DNA from: Gordius sp. MW1
Taxonomy: Eukaryota; Nematomorpha; Gordioida; Gordea; Gordiidae
NCBI GenBank assembly: GCA_964036665.1
Contig: OZ038530.1
Span: 4,340,001-4,404,000 of the forward strand
Direction of reading: 5' to 3'
Length of the DNA: 64,000 bases
The notes under the pieces are model-generated. The model was given only the letters and a program-made list of their open reading frames with translations, ran no database searches and was not told the DNA's origin. Made by a program: the position numbers and the translations under genes. Numbering within the stretch: the first letter of the stretch is position 1; every line of letters begins with the position of its first letter. Below, piece after piece: positions 22,201-35,150 of the stretch.

Positions 22201-25200
22201 TCAAAAGCATTATTTAACAAAGCATCTAGTTTTACGGGGTCAAATTCTAAAGTATCACATTCGCCGTGGTCGTCCCTTTTGATCTTCTCAATAACGTGTT
22301 TAACAAAATCTTTGAATTCTGGATTCATATATATGCTTTCGTTGGGTATTTCTATACCATATGCTTCTTTAATCTCTTCTACCAATCTGCCATAGTTCAA
22401 AGATATCAATATGATTTAAACAAAGATATTCTATTTTGTATTCTAACATAAATGAAGGCTTTTAAGTGCGTCCAGCTAACAGTATCTAATAAAATTAAAA
22501 AGGTCTATAATTTGATTAATCTTTCCAAATTATAAACAATACCATCATTATGATACAATGCATTCATAAACAAATTAGAAGGCTAAATCCTACTTCTACA
22601 CAATTTCTATAAATTTTCGAAAGCAATTTAAATGATCGTTCAAACCATATATTCTACCTGGTCACATCCATTGAATCGGCACCGTTTTTGAAGAAGTCGG
22701 TATCCGGGTTGATGCTATCGCTTGACAAATTTAGAATGTTAGTCCATAGGAGAAGCAAAGTTTTGTAATAGCCATTTTCGTCCTCGATACACAAAGAGTC
22801 TTCAGATTCGGTACGACTAACGCCGCTGTCGTTGTTATCGTTGGAATCTTGAGTAAAGGCATATTCTACAAATTTGTTGGCTTCCAATAACTTGCCTTCT
22901 ATCGATATTTGCCGGATGTTGACCTATCAGAAATGGGTATAAGAAAGGTAAGAGCATGATTAAATCTTGAACTGACCTGAAAACCCCAAATATAATTTTT
23001 AAGACATATTCGTAAACATTTGCAAATCTAAAATTTTGAATAAATTATTCAAATACAAGGAGGCGTGAAATAACAAGATAAGCAATCAAATTATGTCGCT
23101 AAGCAAAACGGCTCTTAACAATAAAAAAATAATGATTTATGCTATTAAGTAGAAAAGTTAAAAGAATTTTCAAGAAAAACATCATAGATGACCAGAATTA
23201 AAATTTAATGTTTTAACAACACATTATATATTTTAATAACTATAAATAAAAAATGTATATCAAACAACCCCATAAAATTCAATGACAAAGTTATATAAAT
23301 TTATAAAATAGCCACATAATATTACCATTTTATTATCGTTTCCGAAAAAGAGGATCCCATCAGCATGAATTAACGCAGGTCGCGAACAATCTTTTAATTT
23401 GACATGATGGCCTTTGGGAACGGAATGGCTCATCCACAATACCGAGCTATATAAAGTCACCGGCTAAAACATTAAAAAAAAATTATTAATAAATGGATTA
23501 ATTATATAATTATTGTTATTAAAGACCTAATAAAAATTTAACTAATCCAAATAATGGCCAGAATTTTAAATCATCCTAAAAAAAATTATTTTAGTATTCT
23601 TTGGTCGATATATAAATTCGCAAATAGCAATCAAAATCAGTAGTGATTTTTCTCTAAAAATAAAAATTTGAATAGCTTTTGTCGTATTTTAGTAAACATA
23701 TTTTGTTTTCTAAAAAAAATAAATTTTAGAGGAGTAGGGATTTAACTTTTTTTTTGACCCCCCTACATACATTAATAAAACCACTATATTTAATTGAATC
23801 CTTTAAAGCCAAAATCAATGAATATTAGTTTTTTTCTATCATGTAAAAGGGTAATAATAGTGTAATTGTACTGGGCGAGTATTTAGGTATATAATCTCAA
23901 CACCGATCTCACTATTAAAATAAATAAGCTTTATAACATGGCGCTCACGGATAAAGCATTTAATTAAAATTCAAAAAATATTACTAATTTATACAAATCA
24001 GTTTTGATAAAAGATATGAGCTTGTTTAAATAGGATATGCTACTGTGCAAAGCTAAATGCAATCGAGTAAAAATAGATAGCGTGGCAATTAATATTTGTC
24101 AGTTTAAATAACCTTAACTATAGCCATAAGGTAAATGAATTTTTTGCATTTAAGTCAATCTTAATTGTACAATTAAAATGAATGGCTGTTATGCGTAACG
24201 CAAACTTTTTAAGATGTCGACTAACTTTTTCAAAACCCTCAAAGCTGGTCCAAGCTCCGGGTTTTTTGTCGCTGCCGCGTATAAAATTATGAATTATTTC
24301 GGCAGGTTGGTCCCAATTAACTTTGGCTTGCTCTGCCTTGGTCCACATCGGTTCATAGGATGCCCCTTCTTCGGTTTGGGTAATAGAAGGGGCGTTGCCC
24401 GCTTGTATTAACTGAACGGCTTCTACCTGTTTATATATAATGTTCAATAAGTATTAAGTTATTAAAATAGAACCAAAAAATCTTCATATGATAGCAATTT
24501 TTATCTCATTTCGCATCATTTATCCATGTTTTTAACATTAAACAACTTGAAAATTTATAAATTTGGGGATATTGCGTTTGTTATCATCCAAAATATGATA
24601 GCTTGGCAAAAAACTTTTTATATCTTCTGAGATGAGATGACCCTAAATAGAATCTAAACGTATTTGTGTTTGTTTTGATTTAAAAAAGCGTTTCCTTTTT
24701 TGTTAGGGAAAATAAAAGGTTAAAAATGGTGGAATACTATTTATTTTTTTAGAGTGTGTGATTTCTGGTATGAAGAGTATTTAAAGTCCTCGAAAGATTC
24801 TATGCTGTCCATAAAACTTCAGTGTTTTATGTTAAGTTAACATTAATTTTTTCTCGTGTTACTGTTGTGTTAAAGTTGCAATAAATGAATGAATGAATGA
24901 ATGAATGAATGAATGAATGAATGAATGAATGAATGAATGAATGAATGAATGAATGAATGAATGAATTAATAGTAATTAATTAATATGAAATTTAATTTTT
25001 TACATTTTTTAAGTTTTTAAATTTGCGCATGGTTATACATCGTTTTCCTCAGCGTTTACCAAAATTTTACTACAAAAAGAAATAATTCACTGTCTAACTT
25101 ATAATGCTAGTATAATAAAGGTGGATAGGGATCACATTTTAAAAACAAAATTATGAACTATTTTTCAATTTTTTTGATGAATATTTTTAAGGTTTGGAAA

Positions 25201-27664
25201 AAATTAATATTTTCATTATAAATTAAATTTCCAAAAACACCAAAATTCTAAATATTTTAGAAGTGTCCGGAATTCATAGCCCTGTGCGAGGTAAACATCA
25301 GCCTTTATGTGTTCATAACTTTTTTACTAAATGATTGTTTTATAATAAAAAACTTAGAAATGCGAAAGTAATATAGTTACATTTTTTATAATACAAATAA
25401 AAAATTAGTCAAGATGACAACCAGACATTACCATGAAAGGCAGACTCAACATTGAAAAATTCGTTCAACAATTTATTAAATCCCCCTTTTTTGTATAATC
25501 TTGAGTACGCCTCTGCATTACATAATGTAAAAATCAGGTCACTGTACTAGCGCATTAACCTTGTTTAGTAATCATCGTAATGAAAAATGTCAATCAAATA
25601 AAAGTAATGAAGATGCACAAACATTTAATGGATAGTTTCTGCCAAAGATACGTGTATTTAAAAATGCAATACGGTTTTTAGCCAAGGCTTACATGGGCGT
25701 GGGCAGGATTAAAATAAAAGGGGGCAATAATGATCTAGGGAAGGGCAAAATGATAATATTTTGTAATTTTAGCCATTGTTTTATTAAATTTTATAGAATT
25801 TTTAGAGGGAAGCAACTGCCCCTCTCTACCTCCCTCTAGGTACGCCCATGAAGGCTTATAATGTACCAACTTTTATATAAAAGACATTATACAAAAAATT
25901 GAATACATTATAACGAATTTTAAACACTATTAGATGATGGATAAAAACAACAACGCTGCATTCCAAAATATGAACTATTTCGAGGCACAGTTGGTTTGAT
26001 GCAAAAAGCTCATTTGAAATGGTGCATGCTAAAGGTAGCCTTATTTAAAACATTTGACAAAAACATATGGCATTTTTAGCTTAAGGCGTTTAAATTTAAG
26101 GCTTGGGATTATGCAATTTAATAACGAGATATTAAAGTTCATCAAAAAAAACTATTTGTACTTTACATTTTGGTATATGCAGATTATCATAATATTAGAC
26201 AACAGTTGGTTATAAATAGTTTATTCAATTTATAAAAGCAATAGTAAATTGTAAAACACATTGACATACAAAGTCTTATATTCAAAAATCTAGTTCCTCC
26301 AGTATAAGGCTGTTTATAAGTCTATTGGTCAAGTTTTAAAGCTTGGAGGACAAATTAGAGATCCTTCTAATTACTGAGATTAAACAATTATTAAAGTAAA
26401 TATTTAAATTAATATACAAAATTGTGCTAATAAAAAACAGACTTTAATATAATCAATTTTATAAAATATAGCCCGCCATATTTTGGGTTGGTATATTTTT
26501 AGAATTCTTTTTAAAGATGAAATAAGTGCAAAAATTGCAAGTGATACAGCTCTTAAAGCAGTTCACTGTCAAAATACCTAAGAGTCTTAGATTATTAAAA
26601 GCAAGATATATATTGTTTAACGCCAATAGCACGGGTGACAATTTTTGGCTTTTAATTTTAAATATAAAATGATAATTTATATGATTTTATTTTTAATCAA
26701 AAATTAATTAAAGTCCAAATGTCAATTGAAGCAATTTTTTGCGTCAAAATTAACATAATTTAAATCTTTGTTTGGTTTTAAATATTTAAGGCCCATAAAA
26801 TACCAATGTTTTGACATATGTTGTTAAATATTGTAGATTCCAATAATGATAAATTAAAAAGTGATATATGAAAAAAACATCAGTTATTTTAAATATAAAT
26901 CATTTCTAATTTAAAGAGCTAATAAATAAAATTAACAATTTTAAATCCAATAGTAATTCCTAAATTTGTTTTTTAATGTTGTAGAGCATTATATACCTCT
27001 TCAAGGTAGGAATAAAAAAGGTTTAAGTTATTGCTAAATAATAGATGGATCTTTAATTTTTTACCAGGCTTTTGATCCCTTGAGGAAACAAAAATCGAGA
27101 GTACAGTGAATCCACTGTATCATTTGAGTCAATAAGTGTCTTTTTTTGTAATAAAATTGGACCGGTATCAAGTCCATCATCTGCCCAAAATATGGTAAAC
27201 CCTCCATATTTATCACCACTCATCAATGTCCTGTAAACAATTTGCAAAATAGTTTTTTATTATACCAGTTAATTGCTGATGCCCCACGATGGTTTGGCAG
27301 TAAAGATGGATGGTATATAATGGATTGATTTTTAGGGTATTGTATGATCTCCATTGGAATAAATTGAGAACAGAATGGTAAAACATTCAAATCCGCCCCA
27401 ACGCTTTTATAATTTTCAAATACTTCTGGAATTAATAATTTGCCCTGCCTCCATTTTTTTATTTTAAAAATAGGTATTTCATATTTCAAAGCTTCTTTGG
27501 CTATTTATATAATAAAGTAAAATATTTTAAATCTAACCAAGATCGTCAGGTTTCCCATTTTTATCCTCAATACAAAATGCTCCGCATATATTAAAGCCCT
27601 CATCATGTAACGCCTTTAGTGTATCAGCACTAAACTTACTTTGCCCAATAATCGCGATTCGCAT
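16258..27664 (-). CDS. ALDH1L1: 10-formyltetrahydrofolate dehydrogenase (cytosolic ALDH1L)
   Basis: Oxidises 10-formyl-THF to THF and CO2 with NADP+, in the cytosol. Seventeen exons join in frame: 27,664-27,538; 27,500-27,266; 27,230-27,065; 24,426-24,226; 23,463-23,326; 22,923-22,658; 22,386-22,236; 21,037-20,855; 20,370-20,155; 19,156-18,980; 18,880-18,793; 17,794-17,701; 17,603-17,504; 17,418-17,320; 17,240-17,167; 16,940-16,743; 16,457-16,258. These give about 904 residues. The N-terminal formyltransferase keeps [16 protein letters not shown] (His about 106) and DDGLDTG. The carrier domain keeps GADSMD with the phosphopantetheine Ser at about 373. The C-terminal ALDH keeps [16 protein letters not shown] (Glu about 693) and NKGENC (Cys about 727). 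It starts MRIAIIGQS with no mitochondrial presequence, unlike ALDH1L2. Introns 1 and 2 are 37 and 35 nt. The short terminal exon is missing from my model: exon 17 ends at a good donor (CTGG|gtaaat). Confidence 0.95.
18340..18480. repeat. gcccgggtcgggc-type dispersed repeat in ALDH1L intron
   Basis: GC-rich block with gcccgggtcgggctt, ggccggcccctggg and ccggggcggggcccgggc separated by A+T-rich spacers. It lies in the intron between ALDH1L exons 11 and 12. A related, more decayed block sits at 19,725-20,060 in the exon 9/10 intron. It is of the dispersed GC-rich repeat type. Confidence 0.5.
24780..24970 (+). repeat. (GAAT)n microsatellite, possible LINE 3' tail
   Basis: About 20 copies of gaat run from 24,884 to 24,966. 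The preceding ctgttgtgttaaagttgcaataaa, ending in an aataaa signal, followed by a tetranucleotide tail, is the usual look of the 3' end of a 5'-truncated LINE such as RTE or CR1. The microsatellite is certain; the LINE origin is inference. Confidence 0.7.
25692..25850 (+). mobile_element. hAT-type MITE with perfect 8-bp target duplication
   Basis: A 159-bp copy starting catgggcgtggg and ending gtacgcccatg, with the family's internal blocks (gggggcaataatgatctaggg, then ttttagccat, then agaggga..cccctc). The flanking 8-mers are both aaggctta (25,684-25,691 and 25,851-25,858). It is inserted in ALDH1L intron 3. Confidence 0.82.
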
Positions 27665-28028
27665 TTAAATTTATGCACCTGATTATGAAAATAATACAAA
27701 TGTAACTGGTTACATTTTCTTATTACAGTTTTAAAAATATAGATTTTGTGATCCAAACTTTGCTCTACAAAATGAGGTTAAAGCTATTAAAAAATGGCTT
27801 ATTTAAGATTTTTTAATAAAAATTACTACTCCATTTTTAATTTGTTATTATTATAAGTAATTTAATTCTATACAACATCGACCAATCTGAAGGGCTCAAA
27901 ATAATGGCGGAATCTTTAGAAACTTGATCCCATTTTTATTTTGTAACAAAAATTTTGCCATCTATTTTTAATAGATGTAGTAATAAATCGAAAATAGAAT
28001 CTAAGCTCAAATTCCTCTTCAAATAAAA

Positions 28029-28320
28029 TGTAATGTTCTTAGTTTTAGTATTTTGCGTTCTCGCGGCATTTTACTTATGTCTACTTCCATACTTTAATTG
28101 ACTCATTTATATTACCTTATATAACTCGCGACGTTAGTTGACCTATCACATATAGCTCGCGGATCCACCACTAAATGTTAATTGACTTAATGTATTAATT
28201 TGATTAAATCGTGATTATATAAAGAAGTGTAAAACAACACTTTGATACTTCAAACGTTTCACTTTTATATGATATTTAATAAAGTATTTATTACTTTATA
28301 ATTTGGTATTTGCTTCCCGA
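28029..28320 (+). repeat. 5' LTR of the Ty3/Gypsy fossil
   Basis: Begins tgtaatgtt and ends ctt cccga. It is followed by attggtgactcaccc, which sits where a tRNA primer-binding site is expected. It shares the blocks ctcgcggcattttactta, aactcgcgacgtta and aataaagtatttattactt with 32,371-32,665. The exact outer boundary is uncertain by a few bases. Confidence 0.8.
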
Positions 28321-31300
28321 AATTGGTGACTCACCCTTGTTATACGCACCCTTCTACCCAACTCTTACCCAACCCTTGTTATACGCAACCTTGTAAATGG
28401 ATACCAACGAATTTGATGACGCCCAAATTAAATCAGAGAACGCTATGTTTTTAAATTGCCCATTTTTAATCGTTTAAATCCCCGCCTACGGTTTGTCCAA
28501 ATAGAGTCATTTTCACGATACGCCGAATAACATCTGATTCTAGCAAACTTGGATAAGTGATTGAATTCCTCCCCCAAGAAGTCACAACCTAAATCTAAGA
28601 TCATTTGGAAAATCTACCGTTTGAGGCTCCGTACACCACCATCCGGACAGCTATCCCGCACGACAAAGTAGGACTCAGCACGATTTCACAACTTATTCTC
28701 CAACGTGCAATTGGGGGATCGTACACCATCCCAACTTTATTGACACATGAAAGCCCTCTTGGGTACTGCCAAAATGGATGACGTCATCTTAAAACAATTG
28801 TGGTTGGATAAACTTGACAGCAACATGGCCAGTATCTTGGCAATTTGTGCAAGCGATCAAACTTTAATCAAGTTGACCGAAACAGCGTATAAAATCGCGG
28901 AAACATATCATACCCCTCAAATATCCAACATCGCTCCTGCTACACAAAGATCAAACGATGATATCGAAACGCTCAGAGACCTGGTCAACAAACTGAGTGT
29001 AAGCATCGACACAATGCGGCACGAGGTCAGTCGACAAAAACGTTTTACGTCGAGAAGTAGGTCTACATCAAGGCGATTTCGATCCCCTTTTCAACCCCGC
29101 GCAGACGTTCCCCAAGATTGGTGTTGGTTTCACCAAAGATATAAGGAAAAGGCCACTAAATGCCATCAGCCTTGCAACTATACCTCGCTTTCCTCGTCAA
29201 ACCCATAGGCTTGCCAGAATCCGCGACATCTGGTTCAGGCCACACACCAGTCGCTTATTTTTTGTTTACGATAAATCCACCAAATTTCGTTTTTTAATAG
29301 ATACCGGTGCGAAACTCAGTATCATACCACCCCCCCCCGTAACCACCGTCTCACCCCCTCACACATCCTCCTCCAAGCTGGAAACAACAGTTCCATATTC
29401 ACCTACGGCCAGAAATCTTTTAAACTGGACCTTAGCTTATCAATGGATTTTTACAATCACGGACTTTAAGACATCATCGGGGCTGTTTTTTAAATCATTT
29501 TAACCTTCTCGTTAATATACGTCGTAAATGTTTGTTAGACACTAAGACTACTTTAAAGTCTTATGGGCGATATATTGACTCGAACTTGTATAATTTACAA
29601 CTCGCAATAAAGATAAATTTACCATATTTGAAAAATGTGTTGAAAGAGTTCCCCGATATTTATGCCCCTCTAAATTACAGGTCACGCGTAAGCCACCAAA
29701 TAGTCCACCACCTACGTACACAAGGACCACCCATTTATGCCAGACCTGACGCTTAGACACTGTCAAGCTAAAGATTGCCAATCAGGAGTTTGCTCACATG
29801 CTCGAACTCGGCCTAATTCAACGCTCAGAAAGCCCCTGGAGTTCTCCGCTGCACATGGTTCCGAAAAAAACTCCAGGAGATTGGCGACCGTGTGGAGATT
29901 ACAGAGCCCTTAACATTCTAACTATACCGGATCGTTACCACTTACCACACCTACACGATACCTCGCTCAACCTAGCCGGCACAACCATCTATACAAAAAT
30001 AGGTCTAGTCAGGGCTTACCATCAAATACCCGTAGCCTTGAAAGACATTGCAAAGACTGCAATAACTAGACCTTTCGGTCTTTATGAATTTTTGCGTATG
30101 CCTTTTGGTTTACGAAATGCTGCTCAAACATTCCAACGCTTCATTGACCAAGCTCTCCGTGGTCTCAATTTCACTTTCGCGTATTTGAACGATATTTTAA
30201 TCGCAAGTACATCAACTAGTGAACATTTAGACCACTTACGTCAGGTTTTTACACGATTAAGAGAGTTTGATATAAAAATTAAGTGGGGATGTTCTTCTAT
30301 GGATTTCCTAGGACATCAAGTTTCCCCACAAGGTTTAACGCCAATACCGGAGAAGATCTCGGCCATCAAGAATTTTGCCATTCCGACCACTATGACACTA
30401 CTACGTCGTTTCGTGGGAATGGTAAATTTTTACAGGCCTTTTATACCCAATCTACAACCACTGACTGTTCTCCTCAACGACGCAAAAGGACCATTGGACA
30501 TGTTGCAGAGCGCACACGGCGCATTCCACAAGATTAAAATAAAGCTCTATGAAATCTCGATCCTTAATCATTTAGTGGATGGTGCCAACATCTCTATTAC
30601 AACCGACGCGTCAAACTCTGCCAGCTCCATGAAATCTCGATCCTTAATCATTTAGTGGATGGTGCCAACATCTCTATTACAACCGACGCGTCAAACTCTG
30701 CCATTGGAGAAGTTTTACATCAGATCGTAAAAGGGGAAATCAGTCCTTTATCCTTTTTCTCCATGAAATTGAACAAAACACAAACTCCTGCTAGCAATTC
30801 ATCTTTCAATTAAACATTACCGACACATTTTAGAAGGTCGCGACTTTACAATTTTTACTGATCACAAACTGTTAACTTACGCTCTCACTTCTAAATCTGA
30901 TAAATACTCGCCGTGCGAAATATAACAATTAGCCTATATCTCCCAATTTACTTCAGATATACAGTTTATTAAAGGTAAGGCGAATATAGTAGCAGACACT
31001 TTGTCCCGAATCGATATCGATTCCATACAACAACCACTCCATTCAACAACCAAACACATCACTCACAGAAAGAATTATGACACAAAACAAGAGCAATACC
31101 AACTAGAAGAGCTCGAAAGCCTTAAACTGGAATAACGCTTAATTCCAGGTACAAATTTAACTATTACGTGCTATACATCTCGACTTCGAGACCTTTAATA
31201 CCCAGGACGCTCCGACGCATAGTTTTTAATCAGCTACATGGTCTTTCTCACCCAGCACTACGCCCAACACTTGAACTACCAACGTTTTGTCTGGCCGGGA

Positions 31301-32370
31301 ATGAACAAAGATGTAGGCGATTGGAATGCATTGCATGTCAAAAATACAAAGTAAATAGACACGTAATACCAACCCCAGGCACGTCCGCTGAACCAGACGC
31401 AAGGTTTAGCCACGTACATGTAGATCTCGTCGGACCCTTACCACCTTCTAACGGCCACATTTACATTTTTACTGCCGTTGATCGTTTCACCCGATGGCCG
31501 ATTGTAATTCCCATTAATGACGCAACAGCCGAAACCGTTGCACGCACATTTGTGACACACTGGATAGCCAACTTTTGTGTTCCAGCGACATTAACCACGG
31601 ACCGGGGACCGCAATTCCAATCAACCCTTTTTAAACAGTTATCTAACTATGACAGCTTACCATCCACAAGCCAATGGGATGGTAGAGCGTTTTTACCGAC
31701 AGCTCAAAAGTTCAATTACCACAAAAGGTGACGTTACCCATTGGTCCGACCTTATTCCCCTTGTACTCCTAGGGATTCGCAACACCGTCAAGGAAGACCT
31801 CGCCTGTTCAAGCGCTGAGCTGGTATACGGTTCTTCTTTACGACTCCCAGGAGATTTTTTACAACCGTCGGATTGCGACATAAACGCCGCCGATTACATC
31901 CAACGCCTTCGACAGTAGTTCGATGATGTCCGATTTACCTTCCAGACTATCGAACATCAAACAACAAATTTCCGAAAATTTAATTACATCCACCCATGTT
32001 TTTATTAGGACTGATCGGCTACGCAAAGCCTTGGTTCCCCCCTATGAAGGACCTTTCAAAGTGATTGAAAAGCATACTAAATACTTTATCATATACCACA
32101 ATGGGAGGAAAGACCTGTCTCGATTGATAGATTAAAGCCAGCTTTCCTTGAGCCCAAGGTTGATAACCCTAATTCACCAGTTGACCTGAATTCACCAAAA
32201 CCAAACAGGCACTCACCGAACCAAAATATAAACCAACCTACCATTGTTTCTTCTAAAAAACCTTATGCACCACTTTCTAACCCAACCATTACCAAGTCTG
32301 GTCGACAAGTTCATTGGCCCAAAAAATTTGTTAATTTTGTATGAACTTCGTTTATACCCAGCGGAGTATT

Positions 32371-32665
32371 TGTAGTAACCAATAATATTTAATTGATTGC
32401 TCGCGGCATTTTACTTAAATCTACTTCGATACTTTGATTGGCTCATTTATATTATTTTATATAACTCGCGACGTTAATTGACTTATCACATATAGCTCGC
32501 GGATTCACCACTAACTGTTAATTGACTGTATTATTTCGATTAAATCGCGATTAAATAAAGAAGTGTTTTACACTTCTTTAATACTTACTTTTCTCGCAAA
32601 CCTTTCACTTTTATTTGATATTAATAAAGTATTTATTACTTTAGAATTTGATATTTACTTCCCGA
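32371..32665 (+). repeat. 3' LTR of the Ty3/Gypsy fossil
   Basis: Direct repeat of 28,029-28,320, beginning tgtagtaac and ending cttcccga. It contains gattaaataaagaagtgttt and an aataaagt signal near its end. It differs from the 5' copy by scattered substitutions and short indels. Confidence 0.8.
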
Positions 32666-32669
32666 TATT

Positions 32670-35150
32670 TCCATCAACAATATGGTTTTCAATGGTAGGC
32701 TTAGAAATCTGTTTCAAGTGATAACAAAATATCTTTATCTATTAGACAATAGGAAACTAGTCCAAACAGACAAAATTTCCAAGGTGCGTTTCTGGATAAT
32801 TAAAATAATAGGTTAAAAACTATTTAAATATTACAACTCATCCCATATTTTGATGGAAGAATTCATGGTGCCTTATTATAGACACAAACTGCAAAGGAGC
32901 TCATAAAAGAAACCTTTTTCGTTTGGTTTTATGATGTCGTGTGCGGTTACTAAAACTGCTATTATATTACCTTGAAATCCTTCCAAGAGTTTGTTCTCAT
33001 GTAAATTTAACAAAATTAAGAGGTGTCATTTGGCTTAGTTGATTAGATATTTTCTCTCATAAATTGTAATATCTACAGTCGCTAAATTTTTAAATTGTCT
33101 TTCAAAAATAAATATCGGAGCTACTAGTATAATGCATTTATATCGTGGCAAATACACATTAATCGATGTAAAATTATGAAAAAAAAGAAAGAGGACGGAT
33201 TCTGGAAGGGAAATGGTTCTAATGTCATGAGTACGTTGGAACGATAATAGTAATAATATTTTAAGATTGTCATGGTGTTAGGCCTAAAATTTATCAGGAT
33301 CACGACTCTCTAAAATTGAGGAAAAGAATTTTGGCTCCATGCCCTACGATTTTTAATAAATTTATGAGCGACGTAGATCGTTTTGTTTAAATGTTAATGC
33401 CAAAGGAATTTTTTTTCGGGGCAAAAAATCATGCTTCCCAATATTTTGACATCTTTATTGTATTAAGCAATAATACTCTACACTCTGCAGTTTAAATGTA
33501 AAATTGTTCAAATTTTTAAGAACATGGCCGACTTCCAAAATGAACTTAAATCTTAGTACCAAGGTGAGAGACATGATAGACAGACATCAAATAAAAAAGT
33601 GTGCAAAGCATATTCTCATACCTTTGTCTACATTGTTGACCATAGTTCAAAATAAAATTAACTAATTTTTCCACTTGTCTTAGTCATTTAATAAATTTTT
33701 TGAATTTGCGTATTTTTATGTCTCATAGTTTAAATATTGAAGTAAGCAACGGGCATCATTAATTTGAAGGGAAATTTAGCCAATTCCGCCGTAGACAAAT
33801 TGGCGAAAGAAATTAAAAGCGCAGCAAATAAAAATAGCAAATAACCCGAATTTTGGCCTTTGGTTGGGGTCAGATAAGGTAGAAGTAAGCAGCGGTGATC
33901 ATTAATTTGCAGGGAATTATTTAGATCCAATATATAGTAAGTTGCCCAAATAAAGGCATTAATATAGATAATAATCAGTCGGGGACAAAAACACGAATGG
34001 AATTTTGGCCCGGGAGAGGTAGAAAAAAGTAAAACCAATCAGTGGTCATTAGCTAGTGTATTTCTAAAGAAAAATAAAAGGCTTTTACAGAAGCCTAAGT
34101 CCACGGCCATTAAAAACCCGTATAATTTTCAACGGCAATTATTCAGAAAGTACAAGTTGGACAGAACGGAAGGACGGACAACCAAAAGTGAGCCCATAAA
34201 TTGCATATCAATTAATAAGGAAACATCAATAATCGTTTGCTATCAATATCTTGATAAATCAATAAGTAAAAAAATATAAAGATAGCTATAAAATAAGTTA
34301 TGAAGTAATGGCGGTAAAAGATAGATAAATTTAGGAAGTAATGGCGGTAATTGGTACACGACAATTCTTATTACTTATTTATATCCTTAGCATTGTTATA
34401 AAATATAAATATACAAACTTAAATCAGTTCTGATAAAGAGTGAAATTACTTAAGCTTCAATTTTTGTTACAATTACACCATCTGCTTGTCGGTGTTTAAT
34501 GAATCAAAATAATTATATGAAAATGGTTACAATGATCAGAGATTTTTTGAGAACCCCAAATAATTTTGTGCCTGCCGAACGACCCGTTGAAAGCCTGAGA
34601 GTATATCATAAAGAGTGCCGCGAATTGGCATAGGGACTAATTGCATTTTTGATATATATGAAAAAGTAATAAAAATAGGGGAAAAATCATTTCTTATTGT
34701 TTTACCCTAAGTTGGTTCTACCACTGAGAGGTTTAAAAGTTTTTATAGCTATTCAATTTCGCCCTATAGAGCGTCAAAAAGGCATTTTCGCAACTTTGAA
34801 TCGAAATATTTCAAAAACCTGACGTATAGGGAAAAAACGAAAAACATATTTGTGTTCAAAATAACTCTATCAGAATATGTTAACCGTTTCCCGGCAGATT
34901 ACACAAGACAATTATTTGTCGACTAGTGTTTTAGTGATATTTTAAGGTTTAAGTATCGTGAAAGGATCTATTTTAGTTTGTAATAACTTAAATTTTGGGT
35001 ATAATAAGGGTTTGCAATATTTTTAAATCCCATTAATTAGTTCATAAGTCACATAAGAATCGCGCGAAGGTAAACATCTTTTTATAATGCATGTTTTATT
35101 CCGTCGTTTTTTTCGTTGTTTTTATTTGCATAAAATTGCCGTTATTGTCC
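32670..35150. other. Intergenic, degenerate tandem repeat near 33.74-34.05 kb
   Basis: No gene recognised. Positions 33,738-34,050 show two to three degenerate copies of a unit of about 140 bp (gaagtaagcaNcggNcatcattaatttg, then aattttggcc). Positions 34,160-34,216 (gaaggacggacaaccaaaagtgagcccataaattgc) are shared with 41,128-41,190. The rest is A+T-rich. Confidence 0.5.

Larger units (their letters stand above)
24427..27064 (-). other. Large ALDH1L intron 3 hosting repeats
   Basis: At 2,638 nt this is by far the largest intron of the gene; introns 1 and 2 are 37 and 35 nt. It contains a (GAAT)n microsatellite with a possible LINE tail (24,780-24,970), a hAT-type MITE (25,692-25,850) and otherwise A+T-rich DNA. 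The size contrast suggests it grew by insertion. Confidence 0.75.
28029..32665 (+). mobile_element. Ty3/Gypsy LTR retrotransposon, broken fossil
   Basis: An old LTR element of about 4.6 kb with two LTRs in direct repeat. In family order it carries a gag-like part (about 28,750-29,210, ending in a C-x-F-H...C-x-x-x-C type tail), an aspartic protease motif (IDTGA, about 29,290), reverse transcriptase and RNase H (about 29,800-31,020), an integrase core (about 31,380-31,720) and a C-terminal part near 32,030-32,135. The order RT, RNase H, integrase and the sequence style place it in Ty3/Gypsy. It is clearly broken, with roughly ten or more disabling changes. The LTRs differ at something like a tenth of positions by eye, so the insertion is not recent. 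It lies upstream of, and convergent in position with, the ALDH1L start but is unrelated to it. Confidence 0.9.

Noticed and set aside
24884-24966. Possible CRISPR-like or satellite array
   Set aside because: It is a plain tetranucleotide microsatellite (gaat)n without spacers. The genome is eukaryotic, so CRISPR is not expected.
29548-30537. Secondary frames inside the Ty3/Gypsy fossil
   Set aside because: They are alternative-frame or antisense shadows of the element's own decayed genes.
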